Shown: positions 6,159 through 14,660, numbered from the stretch's first letter. The stretch: 38,938 nucleotides of DNA from a bacterium (GCA_022072515.1 JAJVHT010000038.1:1-38938), one strand, 5' to 3'. Numbers and translations are program-made. The notes: generated from the sequence alone by a model not told the origin.

Positions 6159-8540
6159 ATGAAATTCACCTACAACTGGCTCAAAGAATACGTTGATACT
6201 CCGCTCTCACCGCAGGAAGTCGGTTCCGGTTTGACGATGCTTGGCTTGGAGTTGGAGAGTTTGAGCAGCACCGTACCGCGTCTTGACGGTGTGGTGGTGG
6301 GAAAAGTATTGACTTGCGAGACGCATCCGAAATCGACGCGATTGCACGTTTGTGACGTCAATATCGGCAGCGAGGAGTTGAAAGTTGTTTGTGGCGCGCC
6401 GAATGTCGAAGCCGGACAACTCGTGGCCGTGGCCCCGCCGGGAACGACATTGCCGGGTGGAATGAAAATCGAAGTGCGCCCGATTTTAGGGATCGAGTCG
6501 TACGGCATGATTTGCAGCGAAGCCGAGCTGGGTCTATCCGATGAAGCCGAAACGATTTTGGTTTTGAACGGTGCAGCCCCGGTGGGAAAATTTCTGCGTG
6601 AGGTGGTCGAGCAAGATTTTGTTTTTGAAATCAACGTGACGCCCAATCGCCCGGATTGTCTGGGCGTTATCGGCATTGCGCGTGAAGTTGGGCTGATGAC
6701 CGGCACGCCGTTGCAACGCCCGCGGGTCAAAATAAAAGAAAGCACCACGGCAGCCGCTAAACTGGCGAAAATCCAAATTAAAGATGCCGCCGGTTGCCCG
6801 CGCTATGCGGCGCGTCTCATACAAAATGTCAAAATCGGCCCGTCGCCCCAATGGTTGGTGAAACGCCTGCGCGCCGTCGGGTCGCGGTCGATCTCGAATA
6901 TTGTTGATATCACCAATTACATCATGCTCGAAACCGGCCAGCCGATTCATGCGTTTGATTTCGAGCTATTGGGAAAATCCAAAATCATCGTGCAGCGCGC
7001 GCGCGCAGGGGAGAAGTTCCAAACGCTGGATGAGAAAGAGCATACGCTGCAAGCCGAGGATTTGATGATCTGCGATGGCGACCGGGCCGTGGCGCTTGCC
7101 GGCGTGATGGGCGGTTTAAACTCGGAAGTGTCAAGCAACACGCGGCACGTGCTCATCGAGTGCGCTAATTTTGATCCGCTTGCGGTTCGGCGGACCGCGA
7201 AACGTTTAGGCATCGCTTCGGAAGCGGCGCGCCGTTTTGAAAAAGGCGTCGATCCCAATCACATTCCGTTCGTCACCAATCGCGCCGCGCAGTTAATGCA
7301 GGAGGTGGCCGGCGGTGAAATCGCGCGCGGCATCATTGATGCTTATCCGAAAACGATTGCCCCGGTCAAAATTGATTTCCGCCCGAAACGGGCGTATCAT
7401 GTGTTGGGCATGAAAATCCCCAACAAGAAAATGACGGCAATTTTGCAACAATTGGAATGCAAAGTTGTTCCGCAAGGCGCCACGTGGAAAGTCACGGCGC
7501 CAACGTTCCGGCCGGACTTGACGCGCGAAATCGATCTCATCGAGGAGATTTCCCGGGTGCACGGCTTTAACGAAGTGCCTGCCAAAAGCCGGTTTGATAT
7601 TTCGTTCACGAATGCGCTTAATCGCCCGGAAGAGGTGCAAGAGAAGCTGCGGCAAGCTTTGACCGGCCTCGGCCTCGATGAAGCGCTGACGTACAGTCTA
7701 TTGGCGCGTCAACGGGCGGAAAAATTTATCGAAGACAATCGCCAAATTCTCCCACTCGCCTATCCGCTCAGCGAAGATCTTGCCGTTTTGCGCCCCTATC
7801 TGATGGCGACTTTGTTGAGCTCGCTGGCCTACAATCTCAATCGCAAAAACTTTGATACGTGGCTTTATGAAATCGGCTCGGTTTTCTGGCGAGAGACCGA
7901 CAAACCCATTTGCGAGGAGCGCCGGCTCGGCGCCGTATTCTCCGGAAATGTCGAGGCGCCGTCGTGGGTGAGCGCGAATCGTGCCCTCAGCATTTTTGAT
8001 GTGCGGGGCTTTTTGACGGAGATGAGTCAGCGCCTGCGCCTGCCGGAATTGCAGTTTGTACCATTATCGAGTCATGCGTTTCTCAAGAACGGCTGGGAAA
8101 TTAGCTGCGGTGGACAAAGGTTGGGTATTGCCGGGGAATTATCGGCGGCGGTACTTCAGCTTTATGACATTGAAGCACCGGTTTTTGCATTCGAGCTTAA
8201 GCTCGAGAATTTGCCTGAACTGGTAGATTGGCAACGGACCACCAAAGCAGTGCCGCGCTATCCGGCAATTGAACGCGATATTGCCATTATTACCGCGCGC
8301 CAGATTCCGGCAGAAAAGGTGCTGGCCACCATTAAAGCGGCCGCTGGTGATTTTCTGGAAAGCGTGCGTTTGTTTGATTTGTACACCGGCAAACAAATCG
8401 CCGGCGATAAAAAGAGCATGGCGTTTGCAATGTTGTTTCGCGCCGCCGATCGGAGCTTGCGGGACGAAGAGGTCGATACCTGGCAACGCCGCATCGTGCA
8501 AGCGTTGGAGCAGGAGGTCGGCGCGCAGCTTCGAGGTTAA
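6159..8540 (+). CDS. pheT: Phenylalanyl-tRNA synthetase beta subunit
   Basis: This is the beta chain of PheRS, which holds the editing site and binds tRNA-Phe. At 793 residues it has normal length. The start MKFTYNWLKEYVDTPLSP is typical. An EMAP/tRNA-binding domain follows (about 40-150), then the B3/4 editing region, the B5 region around FRPKRAYHVLGMKIP, the core with LIEEISRVHGFNEVP, and a C-terminal ferredoxin-like anticodon-binding domain ending near FRAADRSLRDEEVD. It is separated from pheS by two inserted genes. The zapB-like and zapA genes follow at short distance. Confidence 0.97.
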   Translation: MKFTYNWLKEYVDTPLSPQEVGSGLTMLGLELESLSSTVPRLDGVVVGKVLTCETHPKSTRLHVCDVNIGSEELKVVCGAPNVEAGQLVAVAPPGTTLPGGMKIEVRPILGIESYGMICSEAELGLSDEAETILVLNGAAPVGKFLREVVEQDFVFEINVTPNRPDCLGVIGIAREVGLMTGTPLQRPRVKIKESTTAAAKLAKIQIKDAAGCPRYAARLIQNVKIGPSPQWLVKRLRAVGSRSISNIVDITNYIMLETGQPIHAFDFELLGKSKIIVQRARAGEKFQTLDEKEHTLQAEDLMICDGDRAVALAGVMGGLNSEVSSNTRHVLIECANFDPLAVRRTAKRLGIASEAARRFEKGVDPNHIPFVTNRAAQLMQEVAGGEIARGIIDAYPKTIAPVKIDFRPKRAYHVLGMKIPNKKMTAILQQLECKVVPQGATWKVTAPTFRPDLTREIDLIEEISRVHGFNEVPAKSRFDISFTNALNRPEEVQEKLRQALTGLGLDEALTYSLLARQRAEKFIEDNRQILPLAYPLSEDLAVLRPYLMATLLSSLAYNLNRKNFDTWLYEIGSVFWRETDKPICEERRLGAVFSGNVEAPSWVSANRALSIFDVRGFLTEMSQRLRLPELQFVPLSSHAFLKNGWEISCGGQRLGIAGELSAAVLQLYDIEAPVFAFELKLENLPELVDWQRTTKAVPRYPAIERDIAIITARQIPAEKVLATIKAAAGDFLESVRLFDLYTGKQIAGDKKSMAFAMLFRAADRSLRDEEVDTWQRRIVQALEQEVGAQLRG

Positions 8541-8547
8541 AAAGCTT

Positions 8548-8584
8548 GGCACGCGCAGGGCACGGATTGACGCGGATTTTAAAA
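8548..8584. repeat. Dispersed-type repeat (CACGGATTGACGCGGATTT)
   Basis: The pheT-zapB spacer contains GGCACGGATTGACGCGGATT, two drifted copies of a C-CGGATT-A unit. Related pieces occur in this window near 9322-9398, 31195-31210, 33094-33112 and 35130-35186. It ends at the AAAAGGA that serves as SD for the next gene. Confidence 0.55.
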
Positions 8585-8599
8585 GGATAAATTTCACTC

Positions 8600-8881
8600 A
8601 TGGACTTGCAACAATTTGAAATTTTAGAAAACAAAATTTCTCAGGCGATCAGCACGATTCAAAAGCTGAAGCAAGAGAACAGTGAGCTGCAAAAGCGCAT
8701 TCTCTCCTTGCAGGAGGAGAGTCAGGAAAAAGACAAAGAGTTTGGCGCGTTGCAAGCGGAGATGCAAAAGCTGAAAGACCATGCGCAGGAATCGCAACAG
8801 TCGAAAACGCGGGAAGAGGAAATTCGGAGCAAAGTCGAAAAGATGCTCGCCAAACTGGAAGAATTACAGTTGCAGTATTAA
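8600..8881 (+). CDS. ZapB-like coiled-coil cell-division protein
   Basis: The 93-residue protein is almost wholly a coiled coil with heptads and many Glu, Gln and Lys (for example LEEKD-like stretches in QKRILSLQEESQEKDKEFGAL). It has no membrane segment. In other bacteria ZapB links ZapA-bound FtsZ to the nucleoid. The assignment here rests on size, coiled-coil character and position directly before zapA, not on a unique motif. AAAAGGA at 8579-8585 serves as SD. Confidence 0.65.
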   Translation: MDLQQFEILENKISQAISTIQKLKQENSELQKRILSLQEESQEKDKEFGALQAEMQKLKDHAQESQQSKTREEEIRSKVEKMLAKLEELQLQY

Positions 8882-8936
8882 ACGCAGTCGAACCACGATC
8901 GCATCGGCAATCATCATCCAGGCTTTTTTATAAACT

Positions 8937-9230
8937 ATGTCGCCAGAAGGCACCGTACTGAAAGTTAACATTTATGGGACGGAATATCCCATCAAAGGCG
9001 AGGTGGATGTGGAATACATCCGAAACGTCGCCGAATATGTTGACCGCAAAATGCGGGAGGTCGATCAAACCACGGCCGCAAAGTCGTCGTTAAAAGTGGC
9101 CATTTTGGCGGCATTGAACATCGCGGATGAATTGTTTCGTGAACGCGAAGAAAAGACTGGTTTGGTACAAACCCTTGAAGCCAAATTGCACCAGCTCTCG
9201 AAGCTGATTAACGAGAATATCAAAGAATAA
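8937..9230 (+). CDS. zapA: Cell division protein ZapA
   Basis: ZapA bundles FtsZ protofilaments at the division site. The 97 residues show the family pattern: VKVNIYGTEYPIKGE-type strand pair, VEYIRNVAEYVDRKMREV, then KVAILAALNIADELFR and a C-terminal coiled coil. The length is typical. No convincing SD is present upstream of the ATG. It lies between the ZapB-like gene and a structured spacer before rny, an order also known in other phyla. Confidence 0.9.
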   Translation: MSPEGTVLKVNIYGTEYPIKGEVDVEYIRNVAEYVDRKMREVDQTTAAKSSLKVAILAALNIADELFREREEKTGLVQTLEAKLHQLSKLINENIKE

Positions 9231-9446
9231 ACTTTAAGGGCGCGTTGCGATCATTGCCCGATCGACAACGCGAGGCCAGCAAAATCCCCAGCCGTAACTC
9301 TTTTGCTTGATGCGACGTGGAAACCATAATCCACGGATAATATGGACGGACGCGGCAATATGCCCTTCCGCGTTTGTTAATGCCGTCCGCGTTATCAGCA
9401 TGAATGAGTTGAGGCGCGGGGATTTTTCGTTGTTTACGGAGGAATA
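9231..9446 (+). ncRNA. Structured zapA-rny spacer, possible 6S-like RNA or repeat cluster
   Basis: Three strong stems occur here: CGCGTTGCGATC (9241-9252) with GATCGACAACGCG (9260-9272), CGTGGA/TCCACG (9316-9335), and a nested stem GGACGG/CCGTCC enclosing ACGCGG/CCGCGT (9344-9388). A possible promoter TTGCTT-16-CATAAT is at 9303-9330. In several phyla the 6S RNA gene follows zapA, which makes that identity possible, but I could not draw the long rod with a central bubble. The second half overlaps the CGCGGAT repeat family, so a repeat cluster is an equal alternative. GGAGGAATA before rny is its SD. Confidence 0.35.
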
Positions 9447-11021
9447 ATGCAGATCGGCATCGCGATTGGACTCGCGGCGGTTGCCGGCTTGGCTGGTTTC
9501 TATATCGGATGGCTGTTTCGCCAAAAGATTGCGCGTGATAAAATTGCCCGCGCCGACGAGCATGTGCAGCAAATCGTGTCGGAGGCGAAGCAAGAAGCGG
9601 AGAATTTGCAGAAGGCGAAACAACTGGAAATTCAGGAGGAGATTTTTCATAAACGCCAGGAGCTCGAGCAGGAAATCAAAAGCCGCCGCAGTGAAATACA
9701 AAAAACGGAAAGCCATCTTTCCAAACGAGAATTGGATCTGGATCGGAAGGTCGACCTGTTTAATCGCAAAGAACGCGAGCTCAAACAGATCGATCATTCC
9801 TTGCAGGGGCGTGAACAAGCGCTGAAAGGGCGCGAGCAAGAGCTTGAGCGCTTAATTATTGAAGAGAATCGCCGGCTCGAGCAAATTTCCGGTTTGACCA
9901 ACGACGAGGCCAAACGCATTCAGTTGAACAACTATTTGGAAATTGCGCGCCAGGAAGCGGCGCAATCGGCCAAAGAGATTCTCGATAAAGCGCGGGTGCA
10001 AGCCAATCAAACGGCCAAGAACATCGTCATCGAAGCGCTGCAGCGGACCTCGATCTCGCACGTTGCGGAAAGCACGGTTTCCGTCGTCACGTTGCCGAGC
10101 GATGACATCAAGGGCCGCATCATCGGCAGGGAGGGGCGGAATATTCGCGCCTTCGAGGCCGCGACCGGAATCGAAGTTCTCATCGATGACACGCCGGATA
10201 TGGTCATGCTCTCCGGTTTCGATCCCATTCGCCGTGCCATCGCTAAAATTTCTTTGGAAAAGCTGATTGCCGATGGCCGGATTCACCCGGGACGAATTGA
10301 AGAAGTCATCGAAAAAACGCGGCAAGAAATTAGCGAACGGTTTGTCGAACACGGTGAGCAAGCCGCTATCGAAGCCGGCGTGCATGGCTTGCATAACGAG
10401 CTGATCCGCCATTTAGGCAAGCTGAAATATCGCACCGGCAACGGCCAGAATCTTTTGCAACACAGCATCGAAGTGTCCATTTTAGCCGGGCTGATGGCCG
10501 CCGAATTGGAGCTGGATGCGGCTGCCGCCAAACGCGCCGGGCTATTGCATGAAATCGGTATGGCGGTGGACAATTATAGCGAAGGCGGTACGGCAAGCGA
10601 AATCAGCGCGGAATTGGCCAAACGCTACGGCGAAAATGAACTGGTGCAAAATGCGATTATTTGGGCGCATCATGCCGAAGATGGCGCGCCGGCTTTGACC
10701 CCCATCAGTATCATTGTCTCTGCCGCCAACGAGATTTCGCTCTCGCGCCCCGGCGCCCGCAAGGAAATGTTGAACAGTTACTTTCAACGCATGCACCAGC
10801 TTGAGGAAATTTGCCGCTCTTTCATGGGCGTCCTGCAAACTTATGCGCTGCAAGCCGGCCGCGAGATTCGCGTAATCGTTGAGCATCGCCTGGTTGATGA
10901 TGCAAAAGCCGAGCAGATCGCCTTGAGCATTGCACAAAAGATTCATGACACGGTGCATTACCCCGGCCAAATCAAAGTCACTGTCTTGCGTGAATATCGA
11001 TCGGTAAATTTTGCCAAATAG
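9447..11021 (+). CDS. rny: Ribonuclease Y homologue with altered HD active site
   Basis: RNase Y is a membrane-anchored endoribonuclease that starts mRNA decay. The 524-residue protein has the standard order: one N-terminal membrane helix (about 3-25), a long coiled coil (about 30-190), a KH domain (GRIIGREGRNIRAFE), an HD domain and the C-terminal YPGQIKVTVLRE. The HD domain is odd. H368 is kept but the next residue is Glu instead of Asp (LLHEIGMA, not LLHDIGKA), the later DHEVEGSH pattern is DNYSEGGT, and the AADA motif is AANE (N428). Histidines in QHSIEV and AHH remain. The fold is probably intact while catalysis may be weakened or lost. GGAGG precedes the ATG. ymdB follows. Confidence 0.92.
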   Translation: MQIGIAIGLAAVAGLAGFYIGWLFRQKIARDKIARADEHVQQIVSEAKQEAENLQKAKQLEIQEEIFHKRQELEQEIKSRRSEIQKTESHLSKRELDLDRKVDLFNRKERELKQIDHSLQGREQALKGREQELERLIIEENRRLEQISGLTNDEAKRIQLNNYLEIARQEAAQSAKEILDKARVQANQTAKNIVIEALQRTSISHVAESTVSVVTLPSDDIKGRIIGREGRNIRAFEAATGIEVLIDDTPDMVMLSGFDPIRRAIAKISLEKLIADGRIHPGRIEEVIEKTRQEISERFVEHGEQAAIEAGVHGLHNELIRHLGKLKYRTGNGQNLLQHSIEVSILAGLMAAELELDAAAAKRAGLLHEIGMAVDNYSEGGTASEISAELAKRYGENELVQNAIIWAHHAEDGAPALTPISIIVSAANEISLSRPGARKEMLNSYFQRMHQLEEICRSFMGVLQTYALQAGREIRVIVEHRLVDDAKAEQIALSIAQKIHDTVHYPGQIKVTVLREYRSVNFAK

Positions 11022-11056
11022 TGGCAAAATCCTGATTGGTTTGTTCGAAATTTTTG

Positions 11057-11135
11057 TTATATTTAAAATGCCGCGGCAGCTTGGGCTTTTGAAATTTTCA
11101 TTTGAATTTTCTTTTTTTTACATTATATTTAAAAT
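11057..11135 (+). promoter_or_regulatory. Probable ymdB promoter with repeated AT box
   Basis: TTGAAT (11102-11107), 16 bases, then TATATT (11124-11129) forms a good promoter before ymdB. The box TTATATTTAAAAT occurs twice exactly, at 11057-11069 and 11123-11135, 66 bases apart. The second copy overlaps the -10. Two promoters or a protein-binding site pair are both possible. Confidence 0.45.
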
Positions 11136-11156
11136 TGGCTTTTTAGCCGTTCGTCT

Positions 11157-11948
11157 ATGAACGAAAATTTGGTTACAGTTCTTTTTATCGCCGATATTTT
11201 TGGCAAGCCGGGCTTGCAGATTACCGCGCAATTGCTGCCCGGGCTGCGCGAGAAATATCAGCCCGATTTGATTGTGGCGAACGGCGAGAACGGCGTTGAT
11301 GGCAAGGGCCAAAACGAAAAAGTCGCGCAACAGTTCTTTGATTTGGGAATCGATGTTGTTACCGGCGGCAATCACATATGGGACAATGCCGGCGTTTATA
11401 AAGTGTGGCAAAAAGATTCTCGCGTCCTGCGTCCGGCGAATTATCCGCCGGGAAATGCCGGCCGCGGCTCCATGATTGTGGAGACGAAAAACGGCGCCCC
11501 CATCGCCGTCATCAATTTGCAAGGCCGCACGTATATGTATTCGATCGATTGCCCGTTTCGCATCGCCGATGAAATTCTGCGGCATGTCAATCGCAAAACC
11601 AATCTCGTCTTCATCGATTTTCACGCGGAAGCAACAGCAGAGAAGATGGCTTTGGCGTGGTACCTCGATGGGCGCGTCAGCGCGGTGATCGGCACACATA
11701 CCCATGTGCCCACGGCGGATGAAAGAATACTACCGGGCGGTACGGCCTATCTCACGGATGCCGGCATGACCGGGCCGTATGATTCGGTGATCGGCATGAG
11801 AAAAGAAATCGCCATTAAACGTTTCATGCGCCAAATTCCGATTCACTTCGAGCCGGCGGAAGGTGATGTTCGTCTCTGCGCGGTGGTGGTTAAAATCGAT
11901 CGGGAAAGTGGCAAAGCGAAGAGTATCGAAAGATTGTTTTTGTCATAA
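11157..11948 (+). CDS. ymdB: YmdB-family metallophosphoesterase
   Basis: This 263-residue protein belongs to the TIGR00282/YmdB family of di-metal phosphodiesterases. Members hydrolyse 2',3'-cyclic AMP in Bacillus and act with RNase Y in biofilm control. Visible metal-site motifs are IADIFGKPG (usually GD), NGEN, GGNHIWDN, IDFHAEATAEK and IGTHTHVPTAD, ending with LTDAGMTGPYDSVIGM. All expected ligands are present, in contrast to the altered RNase Y next to it. It lies 135 bases after rny, with its own probable promoter, and 18 bases before folD. Confidence 0.93.
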   Translation: MNENLVTVLFIADIFGKPGLQITAQLLPGLREKYQPDLIVANGENGVDGKGQNEKVAQQFFDLGIDVVTGGNHIWDNAGVYKVWQKDSRVLRPANYPPGNAGRGSMIVETKNGAPIAVINLQGRTYMYSIDCPFRIADEILRHVNRKTNLVFIDFHAEATAEKMALAWYLDGRVSAVIGTHTHVPTADERILPGGTAYLTDAGMTGPYDSVIGMRKEIAIKRFMRQIPIHFEPAEGDVRLCAVVVKIDRESGKAKSIERLFLS

Positions 11949-11966
11949 AAGTTAGTCCGGCAATCA

Positions 11967-12845
11967 ATGGCTGCACAAATTATAGATGGAAAAAAAATCG
12001 CCGCAACCCTCCAGCAAGAGCTGCTGGAGCGAATACAGAAGCTGAAGGAAAAGGGAGTGACGCCCGGGTTGGCGGCGGTTTTGGTCGGTGAGAATCCGGC
12101 TTCTGCAATTTATGTGCAGTCAAAAATCAAAAAATGCCTGGAATTGGGATTGTTCTCTGAAACCGTGCGGTTGCCGCAGGACGTGAGTGAAAATACACTC
12201 TTGCAACGTTTGCACGCACTGAATGCAGATGCGCGTATACATGGGATTCTGGTGCAATTGCCGCTGCCGCCGCAAATCCGTGAGCGGATTGTCATTGAAA
12301 GCATCGCACCGGAAAAGGACGTCGATGGGTTTCATCCGGTGAATCGGGGCCGTTTGCAACTGGGTGAAGAGACGTTCGTACCGTGTACGCCGGCGGGTGT
12401 GCAACAGATGATTCTGCGGAGTGGCGTTAAGATCAGCGGCCAACATGTGGTCATTCTCGGGCGCAGCCAGATTGTCGGCCTGCCGCTGGCGCTAATGCTG
12501 GCGCAGAAAAATCCGTCGGCGAATGCAACGGTGACGCTTTGTCATTCGGCGACAAAAAATCTAAGCGAGATCACCGCACGCGCGGATATTCTCGTTGCCG
12601 CGATTGGCCGGGCAAATTTTGTGACTGCAGGGATGGTTCGTGACGGCGCGGTGGTGATGGATGTGGGTATCAACCGCGTGGAAGATAAAAATTCGCCCAA
12701 GGGTTATCGTGTCGTCGGGGATGTTGATTTTGCCAGGGTGGGGGAGAAGGCCGCGGCAATTACGCCGGTGCCGGGCGGCGTCGGCCCCATGACGATTATG
12801 ATGTTGATGCAAAATACGATTTTAGCCGCAGAACGCAGGCTTTGA
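11967..12845 (+). CDS. folD: Bifunctional methylenetetrahydrofolate dehydrogenase/cyclohydrolase
   Basis: FolD interconverts 5,10-methylene-, methenyl- and 10-formyl-tetrahydrofolate and supplies one-carbon units for purines and initiator tRNA. The 292-residue protein shows the catalytic YVQSKIKKC segment with its lysine, QLPLPPQI, KDVDGFHPVN, PCTPAGV, the Rossmann motif GRSQIVGLP, TLCHSATKNL and the signature TPVPGGVGPMTI. The length is normal. It follows ymdB by 18 bases and is likely in the same transcript. tRNA-Arg follows 48 bases after its stop. Confidence 0.97.
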   Translation: MAAQIIDGKKIAATLQQELLERIQKLKEKGVTPGLAAVLVGENPASAIYVQSKIKKCLELGLFSETVRLPQDVSENTLLQRLHALNADARIHGILVQLPLPPQIRERIVIESIAPEKDVDGFHPVNRGRLQLGEETFVPCTPAGVQQMILRSGVKISGQHVVILGRSQIVGLPLALMLAQKNPSANATVTLCHSATKNLSEITARADILVAAIGRANFVTAGMVRDGAVVMDVGINRVEDKNSPKGYRVVGDVDFARVGEKAAAITPVPGGVGPMTIMMLMQNTILAAERRL

Positions 12846-12852
12846 AAACAAA

Positions 12853-12886
12853 AAGCAAAGAGCCGGAAAAATTTCGCTTTTTGCTT
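12853..12886 (+). terminator. Hairpin after folD
   Basis: AAGCAA (12853-12858) pairs with TTGCTT (12881-12886), and AGC (12861-12863) with GCT (12876-12878). The arm contains a T5 run but no T-run follows the stem, so termination is uncertain. It separates folD from tRNA-Arg. Confidence 0.35.
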
Positions 12887-12893
12887 AACAAGC

Positions 12894-12967
12894 GCGCCAG
12901 TAGCTCAATTGGATAGAGTGTTGGCCTCCGGAGCCAAAGGTTGTGGGTTCGATTCCCGCCTGGCGCA
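12894..12967 (+). tRNA. tRNA-Arg (anticodon CCG)
   Basis: The cloverleaf is complete: acceptor GCGCCAG with CTGGCGC, D-arm TAGCTCAATTGGATAGAG, anticodon stem TTGGC/GCCAA with loop CTCCGGA, and T-arm GTGGGTTCGATTCCCGC. The anticodon CCG reads CGG arginine codons. The discriminator is A and CCA is not encoded. Confidence 0.94.
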
Positions 12968-12991
12968 CAAAATTTTGTCAATTCTTTTTAT

Positions 12992-13053
12992 GACCCCGAT
13001 TTGGGACTTTGGACACTGAGACTTTGTGCTTTGGCCTCGGGGTCTGGTTTTTT
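12992..13053 (+). terminator. Terminator after tRNA-Arg with a repeat-like loop
   Basis: GACCCCGA (12992-12999) pairs with TCGGGGTC (13037-13044), followed by TGG and T6. The 37-base loop consists of GACTTTGGACACTGAGACTTTG-like units, a degenerate short repeat. It would stop the tRNA-Arg transcript before the TPR gene. Confidence 0.6.
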
Positions 13054-13070
13054 AAGCGTAAGAAGGTGTA

Positions 13071-14438
13071 ATGAGCCCGCAAACGGCTAAAAAGTTGGTC
13101 TCTGCCAATATTAATCTTGCTGAGATTCGCCACTTCGATCCCGAAATTCAACAAATTCTCTCCACGAATTCGACGCCGGTTGGCCTCAAGGAGTATCTTT
13201 ACCGCCGTTATGGCAACAATGGCAGTGTGGATATTATCGTCAACGGCGAGGCGGCGGAACTGCGGTGGATTTTGCCGCGCGTTTTGCCACAGGCGGAAGC
13301 GCTGCATAAAGAAGCCTTGGCTTATGCCCGCCAGCGTGATTTCAAGCCGGCCATAACGAAATGGACACAAGCGGTCGCCCTCAATCCGCATGATCCGGAT
13401 TATTATTTCAACCTGGGCATTGCTTTTTTTGAAAGCAAGAACTACAAAGAAGCGGTCGAAAATCTCCAAAAAACGATTTCTATTTGCCCGATTTACTTTC
13501 GCGCGCATTTGATTTTGGGGACGGTGCTGCTCAAAATCCGCAAAATTGCCGATGCGGAGCGGCATTTGAAGGAAAGCGTTTTTTTTAACCCGCGCAATGC
13601 GTTGGCGCACTTGAATCTCGGCGCGGTTTATAGCATTCTCAAAAAATATCCGGAAGGAATTTTTAGCTTTCAACGCGCCATTGAGCTTTCGCCCAAAGAA
13701 ATTCGCGCGTATTTTGGCATGGCCAAAATTTATTCCATTCTTGGTGATACGGAGAACGCCAATCAGTATTATCGCAAGGTGATCGAGCTCGATAGCAAAG
13801 GGATTCTGGCCAACCATGCCAAGCGCGGCATTGTCGCTGTAAAAGCGCCCAACAGCAGCATGAACATGTCGTCGGCGGATCTCGAAACGTTGTATGCGCG
13901 GGGCTATAACGCGTTTCTGTTTTCCGATTATCCTTTGGCGATCGAGATGTATGAGCAATATGTGCAACGCAAGCCGGAGGATGATTATGTCTGGTCGGCT
14001 TTGGGCGCCGCGCTGTTGCGTTCCGGGCAGGCGCAGCCGGCGGCGAATGCTTTTGAGCGCGCGGTTAAAATCAACTCGGCGAAAGCGCTTTATTTCAAAC
14101 AGCTCGCTTTGGCTTATGACGCCTTGAACCGCACGCCCGACGTCATTCGCATGTTGGAAAAGGCCAAAGCCCTCGGAAAAAATGATAGTGTGATGCTGGG
14201 ACTATGGGGAAAGAGCTTGATTAAATTGAATCAGATTACCGAAGCTTTGACGCCGCTTGAGCAAGCCGTAAAATTAAGCAAATCGAATTTAATGGCGCAA
14301 TATTATTTGGCGGTGGTTTTAATCAGATTAAATCGCCTGGACAATGCCATCGCATATTTAGATAATGTGGTGTCGGCCCGGGTGAATACGCCGCTGAAAG
14401 ATGAAGCGCAAAAGCTGATGGCAAAATTGCGGGGTTAA
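13071..14438 (+). CDS. Tetratricopeptide-repeat protein
   Basis: The 455-residue protein has no signal peptide or membrane segment. After an N-terminal region of about 80 residues that I do not recognise, it carries two blocks of TPR helices. One is at about 85-260, with NPHDPDYYFNLGIAFFESKNYKEAV and similar units. The other is at about 270-450, with KPEDDYVWSALGAALLRSGQ and later units. TPR proteins are scaffolds, and the partner cannot be read from the sequence. GAAGG stands six bases before the ATG. It is a single gene between two tRNA loci. Confidence 0.85.
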   Translation: MSPQTAKKLVSANINLAEIRHFDPEIQQILSTNSTPVGLKEYLYRRYGNNGSVDIIVNGEAAELRWILPRVLPQAEALHKEALAYARQRDFKPAITKWTQAVALNPHDPDYYFNLGIAFFESKNYKEAVENLQKTISICPIYFRAHLILGTVLLKIRKIADAERHLKESVFFNPRNALAHLNLGAVYSILKKYPEGIFSFQRAIELSPKEIRAYFGMAKIYSILGDTENANQYYRKVIELDSKGILANHAKRGIVAVKAPNSSMNMSSADLETLYARGYNAFLFSDYPLAIEMYEQYVQRKPEDDYVWSALGAALLRSGQAQPAANAFERAVKINSAKALYFKQLALAYDALNRTPDVIRMLEKAKALGKNDSVMLGLWGKSLIKLNQITEALTPLEQAVKLSKSNLMAQYYLAVVLIRLNRLDNAIAYLDNVVSARVNTPLKDEAQKLMAKLRG

Positions 14439-14497
14439 TCATGGGAGTATCAAATTGTTCACAATTTATGTTATGTAAACTTGTAAAATAAATCATG

Positions 14498-14523
14498 AAA
14501 AGGCCACGGTAAATGACCTTTTT
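14498..14523. terminator. Terminator hairpin C at the tRNA-Pro locus
   Basis: AAAAGGCCA pairs with TGACCTTTT with one mismatch around CGGTAAA, flanked by A-runs and T-runs, so it could work in both directions. It terminates the TPR gene on the + strand. On the - strand it is the third terminator in the decayed tRNA-Pro array, and its loop resembles that of the stem at 14578. Confidence 0.65.
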
Positions 14524-14544
14524 CGTTTGTCCCTCCTTTTGGTC

Positions 14545-14559
14545 ATAGACGTAAAACAT
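14545..14559 (-). pseudogene. Start of a second GIY-YIG gene (remnant)
   Basis: Read on the - strand, the bases ATGTTTTACGTCTAT match the first 15 bases of the GIY-YIG gene at 14896 at 14 positions (MFYVY against MFYIY). The similarity ends there and terminator C follows. Both sit directly after a terminator and a tRNA-Pro 3' end, which suggests the same arrangement once existed twice. Confidence 0.5.
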
Positions 14560-14577
14560 CTCCCGGTCTCACCAAAA

Positions 14578-14609
14578 TAAAAAAGCCACGGTGAAGTGGC
14601 CTTTTTTAT
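14578..14609. terminator. Terminator hairpin B
   Basis: A long AT-flanked stem, AAAAAAGCCAC with GTGGCCTTTTTT around GGTGAA, works in either direction. On the - strand it follows the tRNA-Pro remnant at 14633-14660 just as terminator A follows the intact tRNA-Pro. Confidence 0.8.
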
Positions 14610-14632
14610 TTACCCCTTCGGTTGAGAAAACT

Positions 14633-14660
14633 GTCGGGGCGAAATGATTTGAACCTCCGG
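14633..14660 (-). pseudogene. 3' end remnant of tRNA-Pro
   Basis: On the - strand CGGAGGTTCAAATC, four variable bases and CGCCCCGAC match the T-arm and 3' acceptor strand of the intact tRNA-Pro (14956-15030) at 25 of 27 positions. The 5' part is gone. In its place, immediately upstream, is the perfect hairpin at 14663-14681. With the intact tRNA it forms direct repeats flanking about 320 bases that contain the GIY-YIG gene. Confidence 0.8.
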
